Shown here: piece after piece, positions 18,901 to 24,888 of the stretch
How the letters are laid out: every line of letters starts with the position of its first letter
Position numbering within the stretch: position 1 is the stretch's first letter
NCBI GenBank assembly: GCA_902787975.1
Contig: CADAIP010000004.1
Location: forward strand, 124,001 to 188,000
Source: Oscillospiraceae bacterium
GTDB lineage: Bacteria; Bacillota; Clostridia; Saccharofermentanales; Saccharofermentanaceae
Direction of reading: 5' to 3'
Length of the DNA: 64,000 nt
Notes under the pieces: model-generated
Told to the model about the DNA's origin: nothing
The model's input: only the letters and a program-made list of their open reading frames with translations
The model's database searches: none
Position numbers and translations under genes: made by a program

Positions 18901-19396
18901 GTGCGTGTGAATTGCAAAGGAGCTTGTCATTAATGAAAACCTTAAAGCTTCCGCAGATACCGGATGCCTCAAGATATAGCGCTCTCTCGATCTCAGCAGG
19001 TGTAAATACGACAGTGGTTCTGTAAATACCGATCTCGTCATCGTCATCACCTGTAGACTTCATGACATACTTGTCGCTGATAGTCTCTTCTTTTCTGGCT
19101 GCATTCTCTGCAAGTCTTATCGGATAATCGTAAATGAGGTTCTGAGGCAGACCAAAACCTTCCGTCTGCCATGTAGAAGGACAATTGACAAGGGCCCACT
19201 CGGAATCGTCATAAGAGTTGTTCATAACACCGAACGGAACTTCTGTCTGTCCGTTCGCAAGATAGAATCTCCATGTTGTAAGGGGCTTCACATAAGGTGA
19301 TGCCACTTTGCCGAATTCCGGCATCTCACGTTCATTGAAAATATAGTCAAACGATTCGTAAGGTAAAAAACCGTCATTCGAATATGTGAATTCCAA
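15998..19396 (-). CDS. LacZ-like GH2 protein with degenerate active site (putative pseudoenzyme)
   Basis: Protein of 1132 residues without a signal peptide. LacZ domains can be followed in order: jelly-roll (about 40-220, NCPSTWQTEGFG), immunoglobulin-like, barrel region (about 365-615), a Gly/Ser/Pro-rich insert (about 738-830) and the beta-galactosidase C-terminal domain (from about 860, WYGRGPGESYVDRKNAARLG). In the barrel, the HPSVVMWGF strand is followed by QKYNFDSE instead of the usual GNES acid/base motif. The metal and substrate His motifs are changed (NGVIADGMPL), and the CEYAHAMGN nucleophile motif is not recognisable. Yet flanking LacZ landmarks (VDAERNPHPI) are kept. The start is a TTG with AAAGGGGG upstream. 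Loss of glycosidase activity is inferred. Confidence 0.8.
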   Translation of the reverse strand: MEFTYSNDGFLPYESFDYIFNEREMPEFGKVASPYVKPLTTWRFYLANGQTEVPFGVMNNSYDDSEWALVNCPSTWQTEGFGLPQNLIYDYPIRLAENAARKEETISDKYVMKSTGDDDDEIGIYRTTVVFTPAEIERALYLEASGICGSFKVFINDKLLCNSHALFTRKRLLISGLVKAGVNQITIIVNRYDRDDSGHIILDMMNFGFSGIFRPIMIVEDSLLELSNLHIKLEYVPSAYISEVAKMDALAVRETVSRVPHGDFMIKVDFAMRNHTNYMIPYSVRISLLEARAQYDPYKLPFVNIKGQSKPVVGVVDALKETRASTDFVALNVAQWSDCTPVQYDIFFEIMDSEGKVICTKKKRFGFRTTEIVQDKLNVNDRRVNLMLVKYYEFDPQSGIAIPQDRMRQDIILMKRAGINGVIADGMPLSDEFLNLCDQYGMYVIATSADFYMRDYVEACMNHPSVVMWGFQKYNFDSETAQRVKHECQLIDDTRPWYCEVIRTADAKGKKSRPQGKISDMRPMPSDAGAVFGPWEDLCLDRKKIFSLNRTGRNLFETIPGRTRFTDDDTMYKWIHHADLVGGKQKENSCIGQGIVDAERNPHPIYLDIKKQCQTIAIFASAGDPANLTMRNSNQFGYTEELDLEWKILLGGRTIMSGRGLIPEIEPFGSRTLRFPFSTEVFTTPGWAQGKAEFIEMYMNALSKELVFDITLKLHKDTYYAKAGYEVAFYQDVLTDNIASPVGPVSEQASGLGSGQKPVVDESRQLGSGKPGAAAVPGLDTGYDSDLPEIIEDQSLLTEEDSGRVERMNDNARLANINEMYAAGDAPVEEMITDVITHNTVSTIPHSLFVGKGSLRFGFSRDPGSLESLEIAGYNFLKGPLAPSFYRCPSNIDRTDRSFILARTVFSKESDYEHIQESIKYIGSEYSSRDGEFTMISRYKSFAMHGEVILFYEVPQADILRVTLDFKPKYDMVRYGIRFPIVRDDCVCSWYGRGPGESYVDRKNAARLGVYSAGAGKIYHPYARPAENSSHTDTQIVKITNGDGDSVEIRRIGHNPKFDFTVLPYTPEQMNEFLHEEQLMNNDFCEFFCDFASKEIERTRDNITTQPVKKDVRYRETFELRLVPRQGYIEET

Positions 19397-19416
19397 GACT
19401 AATACCCCCTTTAGAG

Positions 19417-19469
19417 CTTTGTCCGATAATAATCTAGATTAATTCTATCATTTTAAAAGAAAGACAAAG
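19417..19469. promoter_or_regulatory. Palindromic control region upstream of the GH2-like gene
   Basis: A perfect 12-bp palindrome, TAATCTAGATTA (19430-19441), lies 34 nt before the TTG start. Outside it are the arms CTTTGTC (19417-19423) and GACAAAG (19463-19469). Together they look like operator sites. No regulator gene adjoins, and I cannot place a convincing -35/-10 pair. Confidence 0.4.
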
Positions 19470-19545
19470 TTTCAGGAGCGTTACAAAAACGAAGAAATTC
19501 TGTGGTAAAACTTCGGCAATTAAGGTGCTTTCCCGTAACTGAAAA

Positions 19546-20691
19546 TCAGTACTGGATCCCACCTACGAGCCATCTGTCGTTGATATAAACGAAATACACA
19601 TGAGCATCCGTAGGAATTACTTCAGGCTCATCAGAACCCCAGTACATTTCCATCCACTGCTCGACATAGATTTCCATGTAAACGACTTCATCAGAATATA
19701 CGATGACATCCTTGATCTCTTCGTTATGGATGGATACGGCACCGTGGCGCGTATAAAGCTCTCTTGAAGAGTTTCTCTTGATGTAGCTTAACGCTGAGCT
19801 TCCGCTCGGGAAATACTTATCCAGTGCGTAATTACCGGCATCCTGCGAGATGTAATTGGCAAACGTTGATGTAAAGGAGATTGCGAATTCCTCAAGTTCT
19901 TCCCTTCCCTCGAAATCCTTGATGAATCCGACTATATACTTGTCATTCTGGCTGTCGTAAACGCATTCGCATTCATTGCCGAGATAATCGACTGCGGTTA
20001 CAGTCGGTCTCTTATAAAGGCCCTTAACAAGATAATTGGCAGTTCCCGGGATTACCGCATAAGGATCAACGTACTGTGTAAGTTCAGAAGGAACGATCTC
20101 ACCATCAAGATATGTATCCGTAACTTCTACTCCGTTAATATAGACCGTGTATGTCTCCGGAGCCGAAACATCAACGTTGTAAGAAGCTGCAGTAAAGAAT
20201 TCGAGTGACTCCTGCTTCCATGCCTTAAAACCATACGGAAGGCTGACTGATTTATCTTCCTGAAGCTCTACACGGGCAACAAGGATTCCGTCATCAGTTT
20301 TGATGTAGTATTCAGGTTCATCTTCTCTTGAACTGTCAGTCTCAACATAGACGAAAGTCTTGCCACTGATCATGGACTCAACATATTCGGTTACGACATT
20401 TTCGCTTTCAAAAGCAGTTACGACAGGCTTGGAAGTCATGCTGGATACAATGAAGTCCACGTCATGATCGTTAAATTTCTGAGTGATTGCCTCAGCCGTG
20501 TGATAAGGCAATGAATCTTCATACTCTGATTCATATGCCGCTGCAAAGTTGTTGAATCTTAACAGGAACCAGGCAATGAAAGCCGTTACGAGAACAATCC
20601 ATGAAATTAGAAAAACGAGGAAGAAGTTTATCTTACTCTTCCCGTTCTTCTGGTTTGTATTTGATTTCTCACCATTGCCTGATGATTTCAT
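19546..20691 (-). CDS. Single-pass membrane protein of unknown function
   Basis: Protein of 381 residues. A basic, Asn/Lys-rich cytoplasmic head of about 20 residues precedes one membrane helix (about 22-45) and a long beta-rich extracytoplasmic part. Residues of about 175-240 (YTVYINGVEVTDTYLDG) resemble an immunoglobulin-like module of surface proteins. The C-terminal part (VYFVYINDRWLVGGIQY) resembles an NTF2-like fold; both comparisons are impressions only. The gene starts at the base after the stop of the phosphodiester-glycosidase gene, so the two are co-transcribed and probably act together at the envelope. Confidence 0.65.
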   Translation of the reverse strand: MKSSGNGEKSNTNQKNGKSKINFFLVFLISWIVLVTAFIAWFLLRFNNFAAAYESEYEDSLPYHTAEAITQKFNDHDVDFIVSSMTSKPVVTAFESENVVTEYVESMISGKTFVYVETDSSREDEPEYYIKTDDGILVARVELQEDKSVSLPYGFKAWKQESLEFFTAASYNVDVSAPETYTVYINGVEVTDTYLDGEIVPSELTQYVDPYAVIPGTANYLVKGLYKRPTVTAVDYLGNECECVYDSQNDKYIVGFIKDFEGREELEEFAISFTSTFANYISQDAGNYALDKYFPSGSSALSYIKRNSSRELYTRHGAVSIHNEEIKDVIVYSDEVVYMEIYVEQWMEMYWGSDEPEVIPTDAHVYFVYINDRWLVGGIQY

Positions 20692-22248
20692 TTACTCCTC
20701 CGTAGTCTGCCCGGAAGCTGTCTGGCCCTGGGGCAGTACGATAAATGCAGTAGGCATCTGACGGTCAGTTCTAATGGAAGAACTTGATACGAGTTCATCA
20801 TCGTAAAGCCACATGGATGAAGACATACCGCCGTCGAGATTTGCTGCATTAACTGCACCGAACTCAAGCATTATATCGATAAGGTCTGCCATCGTAGCAC
20901 CCATTGATGAAGTCTTTCTTCCTTCGATGACCAGGAGAAGGATCGCACCATCTTCTCTCTGACCGATTGCTGTTCTGGGGTTAAGTCCTCCGCCTGAACC
21001 GCTGTAGTTTGCAGCTACGCCGTTTACGATGAGAGCAGGTCCGAATGAGACCGCATCTCTTACACCGATATCCATAGCCTGCTGTGCTGTCATTCTTCCT
21101 ACAACGAGTACGTTATCATTCGTAAGACCATATACATCGTAAGTACCGCCGGGAACACCCATTCTGAGTTCGCCTTCTGAGATAACGATGCCTTCCGGCC
21201 ATCCGCCGATTCCCATACCGTTAGTATCTTCGTACTGGCCGCCGTTGATTCCTGCAACGCCGTCGTACTTATCGATGAGTTCTCTAAGTGTAAGGCCTGC
21301 ACCATTGTGGTTGTAATCGTCGATCGTAGCTACCATGACTCTGGAAGGATCGTAGATAACAAGCATCTTTCCGTGATACATCGGGCCGCTGATATCGTGA
21401 ACTTCGATACCGTCACCGTCAGGATCAAGCTCGTTTACTGCATCAGCCTCTGAATCTACTCTGTTCTGCTCAGCTGCCATGGCGTTTACGAGTGCCGTAT
21501 CTGTGATCTCTTCAAATTCATGAGTTGTATTGCTGTTCATGATCGCATAGATCTCTTCATCAGAAAGAATCATTCTTGCAAGCACGCCGCCTGCAGAAGA
21601 CTCCATAACGGAAGGAACGAACTGGTCTCTCAAATGAGCAGAAGGTCCTCTCATGATGATGTAAAGGAACGAATAGAATCCTGCGAGAACGATAACGAGT
21701 GTTGCGAGCAATGTAGCCATTGTTCGGCCGAAGCACACAAGAGCAAACTTGCCTGCCTTCCTGGCAAACTCTTTATTCTTTTCCTTGCGCAGCTCGGCTT
21801 CAATGCGCTCAAGCTGTCTCTGCTCTATCTGTCTTGCAACCTGTTCTCTTCCTGCTCTTGCAACAGAAGGCTCAACCTTCTTGATGGGACGCTGGGTAGG
21901 TCTGGATGCACTGGGGTTTGTCGTTCTGGGTTTATTGGGATTCTTAACTATCTCTATCTTATCGTCAGAAAGCCTCTTGGGAGCTTCCTTAGCGGGAGTC
22001 CATGTACGTGTCTCTCTTACCTCGTAGTCAGTACGGGGACTTTCAGCAACACGGCCGCTTCCTGCGAGTACCTTAGGTCTTGCAGTGATCTCAATCTTAC
22101 GCTGCTCGGAAATCTCAACCATGCGGTTGATGAAGACCATTGCCTCGTCTTTGGACATGCCCTGCATGCGGGCACGGATTTCTTTCTTTTTCTCGGGTGA
22201 GAGACCGGCAACAATCTCCTTAAACTTAGCAATATTGTCTGACTCCAT
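20692..22248 (-). CDS. Membrane-anchored phosphodiester glycosidase (NAGPA domain) protein
   Basis: Protein of about 518 residues. The cytoplasmic part of about 175 residues is basic and disordered (Pro/Arg/Lys-rich). One membrane helix (about 180-205) leads to an outer domain that from about 295 carries NAGPA landmarks: VAGINGGQY, a GPALIVNG strand, NPRTAIGQREDG and the AANLDGGMSS motif. NAGPA enzymes hydrolyse sugar-1-phosphodiester links, here perhaps in wall glycopolymers. The ATG at 22248 is preferred over the GTG at 22254, which would overlap the GAGG ribosome site. An extended -10 promoter is upstream. Confidence 0.8.
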   Translation of the reverse strand: MESDNIAKFKEIVAGLSPEKKKEIRARMQGMSKDEAMVFINRMVEISEQRKIEITARPKVLAGSGRVAESPRTDYEVRETRTWTPAKEAPKRLSDDKIEIVKNPNKPRTTNPSASRPTQRPIKKVEPSVARAGREQVARQIEQRQLERIEAELRKEKNKEFARKAGKFALVCFGRTMATLLATLVIVLAGFYSFLYIIMRGPSAHLRDQFVPSVMESSAGGVLARMILSDEEIYAIMNSNTTHEFEEITDTALVNAMAAEQNRVDSEADAVNELDPDGDGIEVHDISGPMYHGKMLVIYDPSRVMVATIDDYNHNGAGLTLRELIDKYDGVAGINGGQYEDTNGMGIGGWPEGIVISEGELRMGVPGGTYDVYGLTNDNVLVVGRMTAQQAMDIGVRDAVSFGPALIVNGVAANYSGSGGGLNPRTAIGQREDGAILLLVIEGRKTSSMGATMADLIDIMLEFGAVNAANLDGGMSSSMWLYDDELVSSSSIRTDRQMPTAFIVLPQGQTASGQTTEE

Positions 22249-22300
22249 AAACACCTCAAGTCCAAATAATTAGCAATTTTCTCTGACTTTAATATTTTGG

Positions 22301-22309
22301 AGTATAGCA
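22301..22309 (-). promoter_or_regulatory. Extended -10 promoter of the NAGPA operon
   Basis: The minus strand reads TGCTATACT, a TGn-extended -10, 53 nt before the ATG at 22248. A weak -35-like TTTGAA lies upstream at slightly short spacing. Confidence 0.55.
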
Positions 22310-22354
22310 TAAGGTTTTTAATTCAAAGCCGCGCAAAAAGATAATGTCAACAAA

Positions 22355-22376
22355 CTGTAATATGCCTAAATTACAG
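22355..22376 (-). terminator. Possible weak terminator after the CPBP gene
   Basis: A 7-bp perfect stem (CTGTAAT with ATTACAG) and an 8-nt loop lie 34 nt past the CPBP stop codon; TTTGTT follows it on the minus strand. The stem is AT-rich and the tail short, so termination would be partial. Confidence 0.35.
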
Positions 22377-22409
22377 CATTTGTAACATTGTTAAGCGAAA
22401 AAGCGGTGT

Positions 22410-23087
22410 TTACCTTGTAACGCCGATGATCTTCGGCACAAAACCGATGACAAAGTGAATGAGAATGCTTCCGTAAACTGACTTGTTCTTTTCATAAAGA
22501 TAACCGGTTACGATACAGAGAACTGCCGCACCGAACATCATCGGAAGCTCATAACCCATGTGGAGAACGAAGAAGAAAAGACCTGTCATCCAAACGGAAA
22601 AATGCTTATTGTATTTCTTGCATGAAGCTGTGATGTTATCTTCAACAATACCCTTAACAAAGAGCTCTTGCAGTATCGCACTGAAAGGATAGAACCAGCG
22701 CATGTAAGTGCCGAGATAAAGTCCGCCGAACCAGGGTCTTGCAGCGATCTCAGGATCGATCTGGTTCTGTACAAGACGGATAACGATAAGGATAACGAAA
22801 AGTGCTGCGCTGCAGATTCCGCCAATGATAAGGTCATTCTTAAGCTTTGCCTTCTCAGGCTTAAAGCATTCGAAATGGATCTTAAAGTTTGTAAATGCTG
22901 CGAAGATGAGCGAGAGAATGATCAGGTATACTTCCATGATCCTCGTGAGGATATATGCATTATCCTCAACAAGAGGCGCTCCGACAACTGAAGGGAAAAT
23001 CTTGATGGCAACGACCTGGCATGCTACTCCCGATAACAGAAATAGCAAAGTGGCAAGAGCAGGTGTAAGACGCTTCTTGACTGTCAT
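22410..23087 (-). CDS. CPBP-family intramembrane protease-like protein
   Basis: Polytopic membrane protein of 225 residues with about seven helices. CPBP (Abi/CAAX) landmarks are present in variant form: QELFVKG for the usual EExxxR glutamate motif, a His in FFFVLHMGYE and a second His in ILIHFVIGF. The first Glu and the Arg are therefore Gln and Lys, so activity is uncertain. The ATG at 23087 follows a strong AAGGAG site. Upstream in-frame codons run through the tRNA-Phe gene and are not coding. Members process prenylated or peptide substrates or act in bacteriocin immunity. Confidence 0.75.
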   Translation of the reverse strand: MTVKKRLTPALATLLFLLSGVACQVVAIKIFPSVVGAPLVEDNAYILTRIMEVYLIILSLIFAAFTNFKIHFECFKPEKAKLKNDLIIGGICSAALFVILIVIRLVQNQIDPEIAARPWFGGLYLGTYMRWFYPFSAILQELFVKGIVEDNITASCKKYNKHFSVWMTGLFFFVLHMGYELPMMFGAAVLCIVTGYLYEKNKSVYGSILIHFVIGFVPKIIGVTR

Positions 23088-23158
23088 CAAAATCTCCTTA
23101 AAGTGAAAAACTCTTTCTTTTGAGTGCTGGAACAAAAGAAAGAGTTTCCTAAAGTCTT

Positions 23159-23235
23159 TGGTGCTCAGAGACAGAATCGAACTGCCGACACGGGGATTTT
23201 CAGTCCCCTGCTCTACCGACTGAGCTATCTGAGCA
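23159..23235 (-). tRNA. tRNA-Phe (anticodon GAA)
   Basis: A complete cloverleaf on the minus strand with encoded CCA. The acceptor TGCTCAG pairs with CTGAGCA, the D-arm is GCTC..GAGC, the anticodon loop is CTGAAAA with GAA, and the T-loop is TTCGATT. It is the last of three tRNA genes in the cluster. Confidence 0.95.
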
Positions 23236-23239
23236 AGAG

Positions 23240-23273
23240 TTAGGCCGAACACCTTTTAAAGTGTCCGGCCTAA
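23240..23273 (-). other. Hairpin between tRNA-Asp and tRNA-Phe
   Basis: A 13-bp stem with one mismatch (23240-23252 with 23261-23273) encloses an 8-nt loop. It has no T-run on the transcribed strand, so it is not a standard terminator. It may be an RNase processing signal for the tRNA precursor. Confidence 0.5.
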
Positions 23274-23279
23274 AGTTAA

Positions 23280-23357
23280 TGGCGACGCAGAAGGGGCTCG
23301 AACCCTCGACCTCCAGCGTGACAGGCTGGCATTCTAACCAGGCTGAACTACTGCGCC
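23280..23357 (-). tRNA. tRNA-Asp (anticodon GTC)
   Basis: A complete cloverleaf with encoded CCA. The acceptor GGCGCAG pairs with CTGCGTC (one G-T pair), the anticodon stem CCAGC..GCTGG carries the CTGTCAC loop, and the T-loop TTCGAGC is intact. It lies 44 nt upstream of tRNA-Phe. Confidence 0.95.
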
Positions 23358-23364
23358 GTACCAT

Positions 23365-23420
23365 GAACCTGTGACCCTCTGCTTGTAAGGCAGATGCTCT
23401 CCCAGCTGAGCTAAGCTTCC
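23365..23420 (-). pseudogene. Truncated tRNA-Val (anticodon TAC), 3' end missing
   Basis: The 5' three-quarters of a tRNA-Val is perfect: acceptor strand GGAAGCT, TA at positions 8-9, D-arm GCTC..GAGC, anticodon arm TCTGC-CTTACAA-GCAGA, variable loop, and the T-stem start ACAGG followed by TTC. Then the sequence breaks off. No GGAAGCT-complementary strand, T-stem 3' half or CCA follows before tRNA-Asp begins 7 nt later. About 20 nt have been lost, so this copy cannot form a mature tRNA. It is either a genuine deletion, with another valine tRNA elsewhere, or an assembly fault. Confidence 0.75.
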
Positions 23421-23514
23421 GTTAGCCACACCTTTATTCAAAGCGCGAATGAATTATAAAACAAATACCGAAGATATGTCAATAACTATTTTCAGAATTA
23501 GCAAACTTTATTTC

Positions 23515-23547
23515 AAAGGCCCGAAAACAATGGGTTTCCGGGCCTTT
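23515..23547 (-). terminator. Intrinsic terminator of the metG-tatD operon
   Basis: The perfect 9-bp arms AAAGGCCCG (23515-23523) and CGGGCCTTT (23539-23547) are extended by inner A/T pairs. They lie 18 nt after the stop of the last gene. The tail is only moderately U-rich (TTTGAAAT). Confidence 0.75.
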
Positions 23548-23564
23548 ATATTTTCTGATTCGGC

Positions 23565-24035
23565 TTATCTTCTTGAGTAATACATATAGAGATACGCGCC
23601 ATCGGATTCAACTGTAACGATATATACGATGTTTTCCGTAGTCTTCTCGTTCAGCGGAACACCCAATACCCAGATAAAAGTATCAGGAGCAGGACTTGGT
23701 CTCAGAGTTGCCTTCTGAAGAACATCTGCTTCATATTCCTTATATTGCGGGTAATCAAACATAGCACCCTGGCCGCCGTACGTCGAAGCTATCTCGATAA
23801 TGTACTCGTCAGCCTTACCGTCTATGATCCTGAGCTTTGCCTGATAACCTGCACGTCTGTACAGGAAGCCTGCTTTATCCATCTTTACGATCTCAAGGTT
23901 CTGGTCCTCACTTATCGGGAAATAATTTGTTCTCGCAAGCAAAGCGCTGTTTCTGTCGTAGATGAATCCTCCGATAAGAACTGCCACAAGAATTACGGTA
24001 ATAATTATCAGATATAAGTCTGTCTTCTTCTGCAT
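23565..24035 (-). CDS. Small membrane-anchored protein of unknown function
   Basis: Protein of 156 residues. A short basic head is followed by one membrane helix (about 8-27) and a beta-rich outer domain of about 125 residues (AKLRIIDGKADEYIIEIAS). No family is recognised. It begins 1 nt after the tatD stop and is the last gene before a terminator, so it belongs to the metG-tatD transcript; that says little about its function. Confidence 0.65.
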   Translation of the reverse strand: MQKKTDLYLIIITVILVAVLIGGFIYDRNSALLARTNYFPISEDQNLEIVKMDKAGFLYRRAGYQAKLRIIDGKADEYIIEIASTYGGQGAMFDYPQYKEYEADVLQKATLRPSPAPDTFIWVLGVPLNEKTTENIVYIVTVESDGAYLYMYYSRR

Positions 24036-24036
24036 G

Positions 24037-24882
24037 TTAATTCACTCCATATAACATCTTGCCGTTATCATAGGTTATTTGTGCCGCTTCATCAATAGTC
24101 ACGCCCTTTATCTCCGCAAGCTTCGCGCAAACATAAGGCACATGGCATGGTTCATTTATAAGCCCCCTGTTAGGCTCTGGCGTCAGATAAGGACTGTCAG
24201 TCTCAATGACTATCCTGTCCCAGGGCGTATTAAGAGCCACCTCGGGTGTCTTTTTATTGTTCTTAAATGTCAGCGGTCCGTCAAAGCCAAGATAGAAACC
24301 CATCTTAATAAGCTCCTGTGAGGCCTCAAGCGAGCACGAGCAACAGTGGCATACTCCGGGAAGGCTTCTCAGTCTCCCCTCCTTGTAAAAGCGTCTGAGG
24401 ATGTCCAGGCAGTCACCCGTGGCATCTCTCTCGTGGAGTATGAACGGCACATCGTATTCTTTTGCAAGAATGAGCTGCTTTTCGAAGACTTCACGCTGGA
24501 CGCTTCTCTCGGAAAGATCATAGTAATAGTCAAGACCTATCTCGCCTAATGCCCTGATCTTCTTCTCTTCACGGTGTTCGAGGCATTCTCTTAAATACTT
24601 CTCAGTATCCTCTGTATAAGTCTTTGCCTCATGCGGATGAACGCCGCACGAAGAATACAGCTTCATGCCTTCAAAACCGTCATACTTAACAGCCAGTTCT
24701 ATAGCAAGTCTTGAAGTCTCTTCACTGTCAGCGGGAATAAGCATACTTGTAACACCGGAAGCCCTGCATCTTTGCAGGATATCTTCCACAGAGGTGTTAC
24801 AATCTGCATATTTTCTGTCATAGATATGCGCGTGAGTATCAAAGAACTCGGCGCTTCCGCTGTAATAGACGGGCTCTCTCAC
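24037..24882 (-). CDS. tatD: TatD-family metal-dependent hydrolase
   Basis: Protein of 281 residues with a TIM-barrel amidohydrolase fold. Metal ligands appear in order: FFDTHAHIYD, the Glu in LGEIGLDYY, the His in VPFILHERDA, the His in GVCHCCSC and the Asp in IVIETDSPYLTP. TatD enzymes are 3'-5' exonucleases or DNases in repair and RNA quality control. A GTG start at 24882 gives the usual family N-terminus. It follows metG by 6 nt, a pairing very common in Bacillota. Confidence 0.92.
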   Translation of the reverse strand: MREPVYYSGSAEFFDTHAHIYDRKYADCNTSVEDILQRCRASGVTSMLIPADSEETSRLAIELAVKYDGFEGMKLYSSCGVHPHEAKTYTEDTEKYLRECLEHREEKKIRALGEIGLDYYYDLSERSVQREVFEKQLILAKEYDVPFILHERDATGDCLDILRRFYKEGRLRSLPGVCHCCSCSLEASQELIKMGFYLGFDGPLTFKNNKKTPEVALNTPWDRIVIETDSPYLTPEPNRGLINEPCHVPYVCAKLAEIKGVTIDEAAQITYDNGKMLYGVN

Positions 24883-24888
24883 GGCTCG

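Noticed and set aside
21520..22200. 226-codon Cys/Ser-rich plus-strand frame
   Set aside because: Antisense of the NAGPA gene's disordered basic domain; its composition is a reflection of that sequence.
23088..23252. N-terminal extension of the CPBP protein
   Set aside because: The in-frame codons translate through the tRNA-Phe gene; a strong AAGGAG site marks the ATG at 23087.
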